Source: Nocardioides sp. 1609
GTDB lineage: Bacteria; Actinomycetota; Actinomycetes; Propionibacteriales; Nocardioidaceae
Direction of reading: 5' to 3'
NCBI RefSeq assembly: GCF_004522105.1
Contig: NZ_SPUJ01000007.1
Span: forward strand, 1-64,000
DNA: 64,000 nucleotides
In this document: in pieces, positions 41,642-49,944 of the stretch
Layout of the letters: each line of letters starts with the position of its first letter
Numbering within the stretch: the first letter of the stretch is position 1
Notes under the pieces: model-generated
Database searches by the model: none
The model's input: only the letters and a program-made list of their open reading frames with translations
Told to the model about the DNA's origin: nothing
Program-made: the position numbers and the translations under genes

Positions 41642-44600
41642 TCAGGTGCGGCGCAGGTCGAGGGTGTGGGGGTACTCGTCGGACGCGGCCGCCCGGCCGG
41701 CGCGGCGCAGCGCCTCGACGTCCAGGACGCCGGCAGTGTGACCGTGCGGCTCGAAGCGGCTGGCGCGGCGGGCCTCGGCCTCGTGGGCGTTGACCGGCGG
41801 GGCGTCGTACGAGCGGCCGCCGGGGTGGACGACGTGGTAGGTCGCGCCGCCGAGGCTGACGCCGGAGACGCCGTCCTGCACGGCGACGACGTCGAAGCGC
41901 AGCGGGGCGTGCACCTCGATGCTCGGGTGCAGCGCCGACGAGGGCTGCCACGCGCGGTAGCGGACGCCGGCGACGTGGCCGCCGGCGTGGCCGGGGCCGG
42001 CCGGGACCAGCGGGAGCGGGACGCCGTTGCAGGTGACGAGGTGCCGCGCCGGGTCGTAGCCGCGGACGGCGACCTGGAGCCGTTCGACCGAGCTGTCGAC
42101 GTAGCGGGCGGTACCGGTGCCGGTGGCCTCCTCGCCGAGCACGTGCCACGGCTCGATCGCCTGACGCAGCTCGACCTCGACGCCGCCGGGGCGGGTGACC
42201 CCGATCCGCGGGAAGCGGAACTCGACGAACGGCGCCAGCCACTCCTCCTCGAAGGCGATCCCGGCCGCGCGCAGGTCGGCGACGACCTCGGCCACGTCGG
42301 CGGCCGCCCCGTGCGGGAGCAGCGCGTCCTCGTGCAAGCGGGTGCCCCAGCGCACGAGCGGTGCCCGCAACGGCTGCTCCCAGAACATCGCGACCAGGCT
42401 GCGCACGAGCAGCGCCTGGACCAGGGCCATCTGGGCGTGCGGCGGCATCTCGAAGCCGCGCAGCTCGAGCAGGCCGAGCCGGCCGCGCGAGGAGTCGGGG
42501 CTGTACAGCTTGTCGATGCAGAACTCGGCGCGGTGGGTGTTGCCCGTCAGGTCGGTGAGCAGGTGGCGCAGCGCCCGGTCGACCAGCCACGGCCTCGGCT
42601 CGAGGCCCTCGTCGTGCTGCTCGCGGACCAGCCGGTCGATCTCGGCGAAGGCGATCTCCATCTCGTACGTCGCCTCGGGACGGCCCTCGTCGAACCGGGG
42701 TGCCTGCGACGTCGGACCGACGAAGCGGCCGCTGAACAGGTAGGACAGCGACGGGTGCCGCTGCCAGTAGGTGATCAGGCTGACCAGCAGGTCGGGACGG
42801 CGCAGCAGCGGGCTGTCGACCGGCTCGCGCCCACCGAGCGTGAGGTGGTTGCCACCGCCGGTGCCGGTGTGGAGGCCGTCCAGGTCGAACTTCTCCGTGG
42901 TCAGCCCCGCGCGGCGGGCCTCGTCGTACAGCGTGGTGGTGAGGTCGCGCTGCTCGGCCCAGCTCGTCGTGGGCTGCACGTTGACCTCGATGACGCCGGG
43001 GTCGGGGGTCACGACGAGCTGGGTCAGCCGCGGGTCGGGCGGCGGGCCGTAGCCCTCGAGCACGACGGGGCAGCCGATCCGGCGCGCGGCGACCTCGACG
43101 AGCCGGAGCAGGTCGGCGTAGTCGTCGAGCCGGTCGGTCGGCGGCAGGAACACGTGGACGTGGCCGTCGCGGGCCTCCACGGCGAGCGCGGTGGTGCCCT
43201 CGTCGTCGGGGTCGACGACGGTCACGGACGGCACCCGCGGCTCCAGCGGCGGCCCGGCCTCGAGGTACGACGCCTCGCCCGCGAACGCCGGGTCGCGCCA
43301 CGCGATCGCGTCGAGCGGCAGTCGGAGCCCGACGGCCGACGTGCCGGGGAGCAGCACGAGCCGACCGCGACGGAAGGTCCAGGCGGGGCTGGTCCACTCC
43401 TCGCCGGTGACGACGGGCAGCACCCAGCCGGTCGGGGTGTCGACGGCGGCGTCGAGGACGCCGAGCCCGTGCGCGTCGACCTTCTCGGCGGCGTCGTCGG
43501 GTCGGGCGCCGGCGGGCTGGCGGACCTCGGAGGCGAGCGCGGCGAGCGGGTCCTCGTAGGCCGGCAGCAGGTGCTCGGGGGGCAGCCCGAGCACCTTCGT
43601 GATGCGGCGGGCCAGCGCCTCGGCCTGCTCGACGGCGCCCGGGTCGGCGTCCGTCGGGGCGTCGGCCCACGGGTCCGAGAGCAGCGAGGGGTCCTGCCAG
43701 AGCGGGAGGCCGTCGGTGCGCCACTGGAGCGCGATGTTCCAGCGCGGCAGCGGCTCACCGGGGTACCACTTGCCCTGGCCGCGGTGCACGACCCCGCCGC
43801 GGGCGTAGGTCTCGCGCAGCCGCTCGGCGAGCCCGGCCGCGAGCGCGCGCTTCTCGGGGCCGTCGGCGTCGCTGTTCCACTGCGCGGTGGTGGCGTCGTC
43901 GCGGCTGACGAACGTGGGCTCGCCGCCCATCGTGAGCCGGACGTCGCCGTCGGTGAGCCGCTGGTCGACGGCCGCGCCGAGCGCGTCGACGCGCGCCCAC
44001 TGCGAGTCGGAGTACGGCCGGGTGACGCGGGGGTCCTCGTGGACCCGGCGCACCTCGTTGTGGAAGGAGAAGGTGACCTCGACCGGGTCGGTGGCGCCGC
44101 TGATCGGCGCGGCGCTGCTCGGACGCGGCGTCGCGCTGAGCGGGATGTGCCCCTCGCCGGCGAACAGGCTCGACGTCGGGTCCATCCCGACCCAGCCGGC
44201 GCCCGGCAGGTAGACCTCGGCCCAGGCGTGCAGGTCGGTGAAGTCCGACGTCGGGCCGGACGGGCCGTCGAGGCCGACCATCGCGTCGGGGTCGGTGGTC
44301 AGCTGCACGAGGTAGCCCGACACGAACCGGGCCGCGAGGCCGTGCTGGCGCAGCAGCGCCACCAGGAGCCAGGCGCTGTCGCGGCAGCTCCCGATCCCCC
44401 GCGCCAGGGTCTCGTCGGGGGTCTGGACGCCGGCCTCCATCCGCACCGAGTAGGCGACCCCGGCATGGACGGCGGCGTTCAGCCCGGCGAGGAAGGTGAT
44501 GATCGGGGTGCCGGCACCCGGGTCGGGCTGCGGCTGGGCGAGGCGGAACGCGTCGGCCGCGCCGGCGTCCTCGACGGGGCGCAGGTAGGGCGCGAGGTCG

Positions 44601-44935
44601 GCCGCGAGGGAGTCCTCGTAGGCGAAGGGGAAGTGCTCGGCGTACTCCTCGACGAAGAAGTCGAACGGGTTGATCACCATCAGGTCGGCGACGAGCCCGA
44701 CCGTGATGTCGAGGGTCTTCACCTTCTCGGGGAAGACCAGCCGCGCGTTCCAGTTCCCGAACGGGTCCTGCTGCCAGTTGACGAAGTGGTTCCTCGGCTC
44801 GACGGTCAGCGAGTACGCCTCGATCGGCGTCCGGGTGTGCGGCGCGGGCCGCAGCCGGACGACGTGCGGTCCGACGTGCACGGGCTCGGCGAAGTCGTAG
44901 GTGGTCCGGTGCTCCAGGGCGACCTTGATCGACAT
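41642..44935 (-). CDS. Transglutaminase / DUF2126 fusion protein
   Basis: 1097 residues, the usual length. Residues of about 1-290 are a transglutaminase-like domain: the Cys lies in IGSCRDSAWLL, the His in DLHAWAEVYLPGAGW, and the Asp in VGMDPTSS. The remaining 750 residues are DUF2126, a circularly permuted ATP-grasp-like region with blocks VRLTMGGEPTFVSRDD, FFLPPTDRL-like stretches, HTGTGGGNHLTLGG and RAEFCIDKLYSPD. The neighbours (alpha-E/ATP-grasp fusion and a second transglutaminase) make this a known predicted peptide-ligase cluster. ATG at 44935. Confidence 0.9.
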   Translation of the reverse strand: MSIKVALEHRTTYDFAEPVHVGPHVVRLRPAPHTRTPIEAYSLTVEPRNHFVNWQQDPFGNWNARLVFPEKVKTLDITVGLVADLMVINPFDFFVEEYAEHFPFAYEDSLAADLAPYLRPVEDAGAADAFRLAQPQPDPGAGTPIITFLAGLNAAVHAGVAYSVRMEAGVQTPDETLARGIGSCRDSAWLLVALLRQHGLAARFVSGYLVQLTTDPDAMVGLDGPSGPTSDFTDLHAWAEVYLPGAGWVGMDPTSSLFAGEGHIPLSATPRPSSAAPISGATDPVEVTFSFHNEVRRVHEDPRVTRPYSDSQWARVDALGAAVDQRLTDGDVRLTMGGEPTFVSRDDATTAQWNSDADGPEKRALAAGLAERLRETYARGGVVHRGQGKWYPGEPLPRWNIALQWRTDGLPLWQDPSLLSDPWADAPTDADPGAVEQAEALARRITKVLGLPPEHLLPAYEDPLAALASEVRQPAGARPDDAAEKVDAHGLGVLDAAVDTPTGWVLPVVTGEEWTSPAWTFRRGRLVLLPGTSAVGLRLPLDAIAWRDPAFAGEASYLEAGPPLEPRVPSVTVVDPDDEGTTALAVEARDGHVHVFLPPTDRLDDYADLLRLVEVAARRIGCPVVLEGYGPPPDPRLTQLVVTPDPGVIEVNVQPTTSWAEQRDLTTTLYDEARRAGLTTEKFDLDGLHTGTGGGNHLTLGGREPVDSPLLRRPDLLVSLITYWQRHPSLSYLFSGRFVGPTSQAPRFDEGRPEATYEMEIAFAEIDRLVREQHDEGLEPRPWLVDRALRHLLTDLTGNTHRAEFCIDKLYSPDSSRGRLGLLELRGFEMPPHAQMALVQALLVRSLVAMFWEQPLRAPLVRWGTRLHEDALLPHGAAADVAEVVADLRAAGIAFEEEWLAPFVEFRFPRIGVTRPGGVEVELRQAIEPWHVLGEEATGTGTARYVDSSVERLQVAVRGYDPARHLVTCNGVPLPLVPAGPGHAGGHVAGVRYRAWQPSSALHPSIEVHAPLRFDVVAVQDGVSGVSLGGATYHVVHPGGRSYDAPPVNAHEAEARRASRFEPHGHTAGVLDVEALRRAGRAAASDEYPHTLDLRRT

Positions 44936-45015
44936 GCCCCCACCCTGCCCGGTCCGCGTTGCCGGGCGGTAACGGCGTCCACGCCGGGGTCGGGGGCGCG
45001 CGCCCGCCCGGGCGG

Positions 45016-45083
45016 GTAACTCACCGTTGCGCGCACTTACCCGCCCGGACACGGGCGGGTAAGTCGTGCGAACGGTGAGTTAC
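45016..45083. repeat. 68-nt near-perfect hairpin between divergent genes
   Basis: Left arm 45016-45046 starts GTAACTCACCGTT and ends ACTTACCCGCCC; right arm 45053-45083 is its inverse except for six central bases (GCGCGC against CGCACG). The loop is GGACAC. The element lies in the divergent region between the DUF2126 and ArsR-type genes. Its length and symmetry resemble a miniature mobile palindrome rather than an operator. Confidence 0.75.
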
Positions 45084-45101
45084 AGCCCCGGCCGCACCGA
45101 C

Positions 45102-45133
45102 CGCAAAGAGATGATTGCAAATACTTCTTTGCG
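45102..45133. promoter_or_regulatory. Inverted repeat, candidate ArsR-type operator
   Basis: CGCAAAGA at 45102-45109 and TCTTTGCG at 45126-45133 are perfect inverted copies, with a 16-nt spacer that itself contains ATTGCAAAT. The site lies 17 nt upstream of the GTG start of the ArsR-type gene, in the only AT-rich stretch near it, so it probably overlaps the promoter. The regulator is inferred to bind here and to control itself and the MFS gene. Confidence 0.6.
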
Positions 45134-45149
45134 ATCGTACCGTGGCGAC

Positions 45150-45743
45150 GTGGACCTCACCTCGATCACTCCCGAACCGCACCAGCTCCGCGCCCTCGCG
45201 CACCCCGTCCGGCTCCGGATGCTGGGGATGCTGCGCATCGACGGGCCGGCGACGGCGACCTCATTGGCGACCCGGCTCGGGCTCAACAGCGGCGCGACCT
45301 CGTACCACCTGCGCCAGCTGGCCCAGCACGGGTTCGTGGTCGACGACGAGGAGCGCGGCAACGGGCGGGAGCGCTGGTGGAAGGCGGCGCACACCTCCAC
45401 CCGGACGGCCGGCGGGCCGGCCGGCACCGAGGCCGGCGACAGTGCCGACGCGTTCCTCCAGGCGGCCGTCGTGGTCTACGCCGAGTGGCTGCAGCAGGCC
45501 GTCGAGGAGGGTCCGCTGCTCCCCGAGCCCTGGCGCGACGCGACGTCGTTCAACGACTGGATCCACCGGATCACGCCGACCCAGGCCGTGCGCCTGCGGC
45601 GGAGCATCGGCGAACTCATGGAGGCCCTCGAGGACGACGACGACCCCGACGCGCGCGCCGTCGTCGTCCAGGTCCACGTCTTCCCCCGCCCCGGCCAGGA
45701 GTACGACACCACGCCGGGGGCGGACCTGGCCGACCCGCCGTGA
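45150..45743 (+). CDS. ArsR/HTH_20-type transcriptional regulator
   Basis: 197 residues. Winged helix-turn-helix at residues of about 8-80: LRALAHPVRLRMLGML, the recognition helix GLNSGATSYHLRQLAQHGFV and a WW wing end (GRERWWKAAH). The C-terminal half is a helical ligand or dimer domain (PTQAVRLRRSIGELME). This fold occurs in regulators next to MFS exporters. GTG at 45150 was chosen; the ATG at 45111 lies inside the palindrome and has no ribosome binding site. It is probably leaderless. The stop overlaps the exporter start (GTGA, 45740-45743). Confidence 0.85.
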   Translation: MDLTSITPEPHQLRALAHPVRLRMLGMLRIDGPATATSLATRLGLNSGATSYHLRQLAQHGFVVDDEERGNGRERWWKAAHTSTRTAGGPAGTEAGDSADAFLQAAVVVYAEWLQQAVEEGPLLPEPWRDATSFNDWIHRITPTQAVRLRRSIGELMEALEDDDDPDARAVVVQVHVFPRPGQEYDTTPGADLADPP

Positions 45744-47017
45744 GGCGCCCGCTCTACGGCTGGCTGACCGCGGAGGCGCTCTCGCTCACCGGCACCCGGG
45801 TGTCGATGATCGCGATCCCGCTGTTCGTCCTCGAGCAGACCGGGAGCGCGACGCAGACCGGCCTGGTGGCGCTCGCCGAGATGCTGCCGCTGGTCGTCTT
45901 CAAGGTGCTCGGCGGACCGGTGATCGACCGGGTCGGCGCGCGCCGGGTGGCGATCACCTGCGACCTGCTCTCGCTCGTCGTGGTGGCCGCGATCCCGCTG
46001 CTGTTCGACCTCGGGCTGCTGTCGTTCCCCGGCTTCCTGGCCCTCGTGGCCGGTGCGGGGGCGCTGCGCGGGCCGGGCGACGGCGCCAAGGCCGCCATGG
46101 TGCCGGCCCTGGTCGCCTCGGCCGGGATCCCGATGGAGCGCGCGACCGGGCTCTCCGCGACCGTCGAGCGGACGGCGTCGATGCTGGGCGCCGGGCTGGC
46201 CGGCGTCCTCGTCGCGACCCTCGGCGCGCAGGACGCGCTGCTCGTCGACTCGCTCAGCTTCGGCCTGTCCGCGGTCGTGCTGGCCCGGGCGACGGCCGGC
46301 ATCGAGCCCCGCACCGAGGCCGACCTCGCCGCCGGCCCCGCCGGCCCAGCCGACCCCGTCGACCCGCCGACCTACCTCGTCCAGCTCCGCGAGGGCTGGG
46401 ACTTCCTGCGTCGCGACCCGCTGCTGCTCGGCATCTCGGTGATGGTCGCGGTGACCAACCTCCTCGACGCGGCGTGGTCCTCGGTGCTGATGCCGGTGTG
46501 GTCGATCGAGTCCGGCGAGGGCGCCGCCGCGCTCGGCCTGCTGTTCGCGGTGATGAGCGGCTCCTCGGCCCTCGGCGCCGCCTGCGCGGCGACGTTCGCG
46601 GCCCGGCTGCCCCGCTTCCGGACCTACCTGTTCGCGTTCCTCCTGTGCGGTCTCCCCCGCTTCGCCGTCTTCGTCGTGGACACCCCGATGGCCGGCGTCG
46701 TCGCGGTGTTCGTCGTCGCCGGGTTCGCCTCGGGGTTCATCAACCCGGTGCTGGGGGCGGTGGTTTTCGAGCGGATCCCCGCCCACCTCGTCGGCCGGGT
46801 CTCCTCGCTGACCAGCGCGATGTGCTGGGCCCTGATGCCGCTCGGCGGCCTGGTCGGCGGCGTCCTCTTCGACGCCGGGGGCCTGGCGGTGGCCATGGGC
46901 GCGTGCGGCGCCGCGTACCTGGCGGCCACGATGCTGCCCGCCGTCGACCCGCGCTGGCGCGAGATGGACCGGCGACCGGAGCGGGACACGACGTCCGCCG
47001 ACGCGGCGGCGCACTGA
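45740..47017 (+). CDS. MFS transporter (MFS_3/antibiotic efflux type)
   Basis: 425 residues, with about 12 membrane helices. The early part (LTAEALSLTGTRVSMIAIPL, then GGPVIDRVGARRVAI as motif A) is characteristic of the MFS_3 group of macrolide and other drug exporters. The cytosolic loop in the middle is long and Pro/Ala-rich. The stop overlap with the ArsR-type gene means it is expressed under that regulator, so the substrate is likely the regulator's inducer. C-terminus is Arg/Asp-rich, soluble. Confidence 0.88.
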   Translation: MRRPLYGWLTAEALSLTGTRVSMIAIPLFVLEQTGSATQTGLVALAEMLPLVVFKVLGGPVIDRVGARRVAITCDLLSLVVVAAIPLLFDLGLLSFPGFLALVAGAGALRGPGDGAKAAMVPALVASAGIPMERATGLSATVERTASMLGAGLAGVLVATLGAQDALLVDSLSFGLSAVVLARATAGIEPRTEADLAAGPAGPADPVDPPTYLVQLREGWDFLRRDPLLLGISVMVAVTNLLDAAWSSVLMPVWSIESGEGAAALGLLFAVMSGSSALGAACAATFAARLPRFRTYLFAFLLCGLPRFAVFVVDTPMAGVVAVFVVAGFASGFINPVLGAVVFERIPAHLVGRVSSLTSAMCWALMPLGGLVGGVLFDAGGLAVAMGACGAAYLAATMLPAVDPRWREMDRRPERDTTSADAAAH

Positions 47018-47030
47018 GCCGGACGCCCAC

Positions 47031-47056
47031 CCACCGCGCCCCCCGGGGCGCGGTGG
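47031..47056. terminator. Bidirectional hairpin terminator
   Basis: CCACCGCGCCCC at 47031-47042 and GGGGCGCGGTGG at 47045-47056 form a perfect stem of up to 12 bp, with CC and flanking bases as loop. It lies 13 nt after the MFS stop and 4 nt from the stop of the convergent aminotransferase gene, so it should serve both. Confidence 0.7.
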
Positions 47057-47060
47057 TGGG

Positions 47061-48128
47061 TCAGCGCAGGGTCGCGGCGACCTCGATCAGCCGGTCGTTG
47101 GCCTCGACCTCGCCGATCGAGACGCGGACGCCGTCGCCGGCGAACGGGCGGACGGTGACGCCGACGGCGTCGGTCGCCGCGGCGAGCTCGCCGGCGCGGT
47201 CGCCGAGCGGGAACCACACGAAGTTGCCCTGGGCATCGGGGATGTCCCAGCCCTGGGCGAGCAGCGCGTCGCGCACGCGGGTGCGCTCGACGGCCAGCGC
47301 TTCGACCCGCTCGAGGAGCTCGGCCTCGGCGGCCAGCGACGCGATGGCGGCGGCCTGCGCGACCGCGGACACGCCGAACGGCAGCGACACCGCACGCAGG
47401 GCGGAGGCGATCGGGGCCTGGCTCACGGCGTACCCGACACGGAAGCCGGCCAGCCCGTAGGCCTTCGAGAACGTGCGGAACAGCACGACGTTGGGGTGCG
47501 CGCGGTAGGTCGCGACACCGTCGACGGCGTCGTCCATCCGCACGAACTCGAGGTAGGCCTCGTCGACGACCACCACGACGTGCTCGGGCACGCGGGCGAG
47601 GAAGTCGTCGAGCTCGGTCTGCGTGACGGCCGGGCCGGTGGGGTTGTTGGGGGTGCAGACCATGACGACGCGGGTCCGGTCGGTGATCGCGGCCGCCATG
47701 GCGGCCAGGTCGTGGCGGCCGTCGGCGAGGAGCGGCACCTGGACCGACGTGGCGGCGGCCGCCGTGACGGCGATCGGGTAGGCCTCGAAGGACCGCCACG
47801 CGTAGATCACCTCGTCGCCGGGCTCGCAGAACCCGGTGACGACCTGGTAGATCAGCCCGACCGACCCGGTGGCGGTCGCGAGGTCGTCGACCGGGACGCC
47901 GAGCCGCTCGGCGAGCGCGGCGTACAGCGCCACGCCGCCCATGTCGGGGTAGCGGTTCATCGTCGCCACGGCGGCCGAGGCGGCCTCGACGACGCCGGGC
48001 AGCGGCGGGTACGGGTTCTCGTTGCTGGAGAGCTTGTACGCCGTCGTCCCGGGCCGGGTGCTCGGCGGCTTCCCGGGGACGTAGGCGGGGATCCGGGCGA
48101 TGTTCGCGCGCGGCTGCGGGTGGGCCAT
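47061..48128 (-). CDS. Histidinol-phosphate/aromatic aminotransferase (Pat/HisC2-like)
   Basis: 355 residues, a class I/II PLP aminotransferase. The N-terminal ANIARIPAYVPGKPP and KLSSNENPYPPLPGV, then TGSVGLIYQVVTGFCEPGDEV and YAWRSFEAYPI, match the actinobacterial Pat group rather than the histidine-operon HisC. The PLP lysine is in FRTFSKAYGLAGFR. No his gene is near it, which supports a role in aromatic amino acid transamination. First-strand neighbours are a DHFR-like gene (10 nt upstream). ATG at 48128. Confidence 0.88.
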   Translation of the reverse strand: MAHPQPRANIARIPAYVPGKPPSTRPGTTAYKLSSNENPYPPLPGVVEAASAAVATMNRYPDMGGVALYAALAERLGVPVDDLATATGSVGLIYQVVTGFCEPGDEVIYAWRSFEAYPIAVTAAAATSVQVPLLADGRHDLAAMAAAITDRTRVVMVCTPNNPTGPAVTQTELDDFLARVPEHVVVVVDEAYLEFVRMDDAVDGVATYRAHPNVVLFRTFSKAYGLAGFRVGYAVSQAPIASALRAVSLPFGVSAVAQAAAIASLAAEAELLERVEALAVERTRVRDALLAQGWDIPDAQGNFVWFPLGDRAGELAAATDAVGVTVRPFAGDGVRVSIGEVEANDRLIEVAATLR

Positions 48129-48138
48129 GCCACGAACG

Positions 48139-48708
48139 TTAGTGGGCGGCGTACCTCAGCAGGGCCACGCCCGTCGCGAAGGAGCGGGCCTCGAGCAGCC
48201 GCAGCCCGGACGCGCGGTGACCGTCGGGGAAGAGCCGGGTGCCGCGACCCTGCACGACGGGGTACACGAAGAGGCGGTACTCGTCGACGAGGTCCGCGCC
48301 GACCAGGACCGGCAGCAGGGTGAGGCTCCCGGTGCAGACGATGTCCCTGCCCGGACGGTCCTTCAGCGCCCGCACCTCCTCGACCACGTCGCCCCGCAGC
48401 ACCGTGGAGTGCTGCCAGTCGAGGTCGTCGTCGGTCAGCGTGGAGGACACGACGTACTTCTCGACCCCGTTGAGGTAGTCGGAGATCCCGGTGGCGTCGT
48501 CCTCGAGGTCGCGCCAGTAGCCGCGGAAGTCGGTGAAGGTCTGCCGTCCCACGAGCAGGGCGTCGGCGGCGGCGTCCTGGCGGTGGTTCTCGGCCAGGAA
48601 CTCCGGGTCGTCCACGCCCCGCTGGTCGTCGAACCAGTCGTCGAGCATCTGGATCGCGCCGTCGAGGGTGGTGTTCTGGGTGACGACGAGCCTGCGCTGA
48701 TCAGTCAT
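48139..48708 (-). CDS. Dihydrofolate reductase family protein (RibD C-terminal type)
   Basis: 189 residues with the RibD-C/DHFR-like fold: VVTQNTTLDGAIQ at the N-terminus, ALLVGRQTFTDFRGYW, then DIVCTGSLTLLPVLVGADLVDEYRLFVYPVVQGRG. This group is an NADPH-dependent reductase of unknown substrate; the pattern is of the common YwjB/YyaP-like family. Starts inside the end of the VanZ gene upstream (8-nt overlap), and the Pat aminotransferase follows after 10 nt. Confidence 0.88.
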   Translation of the reverse strand: MTDQRRLVVTQNTTLDGAIQMLDDWFDDQRGVDDPEFLAENHRQDAAADALLVGRQTFTDFRGYWRDLEDDATGISDYLNGVEKYVVSSTLTDDDLDWQHSTVLRGDVVEEVRALKDRPGRDIVCTGSLTLLPVLVGADLVDEYRLFVYPVVQGRGTRLFPDGHRASGLRLLEARSFATGVALLRYAAH

Positions 48709-49264
48709 GGTTGGGACGACCGCGCCACGGCCGCAGAATCATCGCGAGCACGACCCCGAGGCCGACCCCGACGACCGCGCCGGTGACGTTGTCGATGATG
48801 TCGGTGACGTCGCACGCCCGGTCGATCCGGGCCAGCTCGAGCTGGGTCCACTCGATGGCGACGGAGTACGCCGCCAGCAGCGCCAGCCCGACCGGCACCA
48901 GCGCGAGCGCCGCCCTCCCGGCGCGGGCGGCGGCGACCACCAGGAGGGCGCCGGACGGCACGAAGACCACGGTGTTGAGCAGCCGCTGGCCGCCGGAGAA
49001 GATCCAGAACCCGTCCGGCGCCGGTCCGCCGATGTCCCACGAGCAGGTGCCGAGGCGCCCCTCGGCCGACACGATCCCGGGCGCCGCGGTGGCGGGCAGC
49101 AGGGTGATCAGCCCGATGATCGCGATCGACCAGAGCAGGCCGCCGACCGCGACGGCCGTCACCGGTCCGAGCCGCCCCGCCAGGACCAGGGCGACCAGGA
49201 CGCAGACGACGCCGGCGACGAGGACGCCGACGAGCATGACGCCCACACCACCGACCGGGAACAC
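48701..49264 (-). CDS. VanZ family protein
   Basis: 187 residues, five hydrophobic segments. The VanZ-type motif is NTVVFVPSGALLVVA, followed by AYSVAIEWTQLELARID and CDVTDIIDNVTGAVVG, which is the conserved ExxQ and DxxD-N-G core. VanZ proteins confer low-level resistance to teicoplanin in enterococci; in Actinobacteria the role is unknown. ATG at 49264. It lies between the TetR gene (10-nt gap) and the DHFR-like gene (8-nt overlap). Confidence 0.88.
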   Translation of the reverse strand: MFPVGGVGVMLVGVLVAGVVCVLVALVLAGRLGPVTAVAVGGLLWSIAIIGLITLLPATAAPGIVSAEGRLGTCSWDIGGPAPDGFWIFSGGQRLLNTVVFVPSGALLVVAAARAGRAALALVPVGLALLAAYSVAIEWTQLELARIDRACDVTDIIDNVTGAVVGVGLGVVLAMILRPWRGRPNHD

Positions 49265-49274
49265 CCGCGCGAGG

Positions 49275-49892
49275 CTACCCGGCGCCGGGGCCGCCGGGGT
49301 CGACCAGGAGGCCGGCGACGAGGTTCGCCATCAGCGGCTGGAGGAGCCCGGTCTCCGGGTCGTCCACCACCCGGTGGAGGCCGGACTGCTCGAGCATCGT
49401 GTATCCGTGCAGGGCGGTCCAGAGCTGACCGGCCACCGACGCCGGGTCGCCGCGGCGCACGACGCCGGCGTCCATCGCCCGGCGGACGCCGTCGACGAGC
49501 TGGTCGAACGCCGCCATCCCGACCTGCTGCTCCTCGTGGCTCAGCCGGAAGCTGCCGAGCGTCGTCGCGCCGAACATCACGGCGTACAGGTGCGGGTGGG
49601 CCAGGGCGTGGGCGCGGTACGCCGCGGCCATCGCGGCGAGGTCGGCGACCGGGTCGTCGGTGACCGGGACGGCGTCGACCCGGGCGTGCAGCCGGGCGAA
49701 GCCGTCGGCCACGATCGCGCGCACCAGGGCGGGCATGCCGCCGAAGTGCGTGTAGACGGCCATCGTCGACGTGCCGGCCTCGCGGGTCAGCCGGCGGGCG
49801 GTCAGCGCCGAGGGCCCCTCCTCGGCGAGGACGTCGGCGGCGACGTCGAGGAGGCGGCGGCGCAGGTCGGGCTCGTCGGACACCCTTGCCAT
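49275..49892 (-). CDS. TetR family transcriptional regulator
   Basis: 205 residues. N-terminal HTH at residues of about 10-55 (LLDVAADVLAEEGPSALTARRL, REAGTSTMAVYTHFGG). The C-terminal ligand domain is of the WHG type: MAAAYRAHALAHPHLYAVMFG, then LWTALHGYTMLEQSGL. It is divergent from the carotenoid oxygenase gene, and two copies of a TetR-type palindrome lie between, so it probably represses both that gene and its own operon (VanZ, DHFR-like, Pat follow with 10-nt or shorter gaps). Confidence 0.9.
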   Translation of the reverse strand: MARVSDEPDLRRRLLDVAADVLAEEGPSALTARRLTREAGTSTMAVYTHFGGMPALVRAIVADGFARLHARVDAVPVTDDPVADLAAMAAAYRAHALAHPHLYAVMFGATTLGSFRLSHEEQQVGMAAFDQLVDGVRRAMDAGVVRRGDPASVAGQLWTALHGYTMLEQSGLHRVVDDPETGLLQPLMANLVAGLLVDPGGPGAG

Positions 49893-49898
49893 GGTGCC

Positions 49899-49933
49899 AT
49901 CACGGCGTTATGGTCCTCTGATAACACCGTTAT
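49899..49933. promoter_or_regulatory. Two tandem TetR-type operator copies
   Basis: ATAAC-ACC-GTTAT at 49921-49933 is a perfect 13-bp palindrome. Read on the minus strand, 49911-49899 is ATAACGCCGTGAT, which agrees in 11 of 13 positions. The two sites lie between the TetR start (49892) and the carotenoid oxygenase start (49945), 22 nt apart centre to centre, two helical turns. Binding by the TetR protein is inferred. Confidence 0.6.
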
Positions 49934-49944
49934 GAGGAGCCGCC

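Noticed and set aside
45111-45149. ATG at 45111 as start of the ArsR-type protein
   Set aside because: It lies inside the palindromic operator, has no ribosome binding site, and would add residues before the conserved HTH start.
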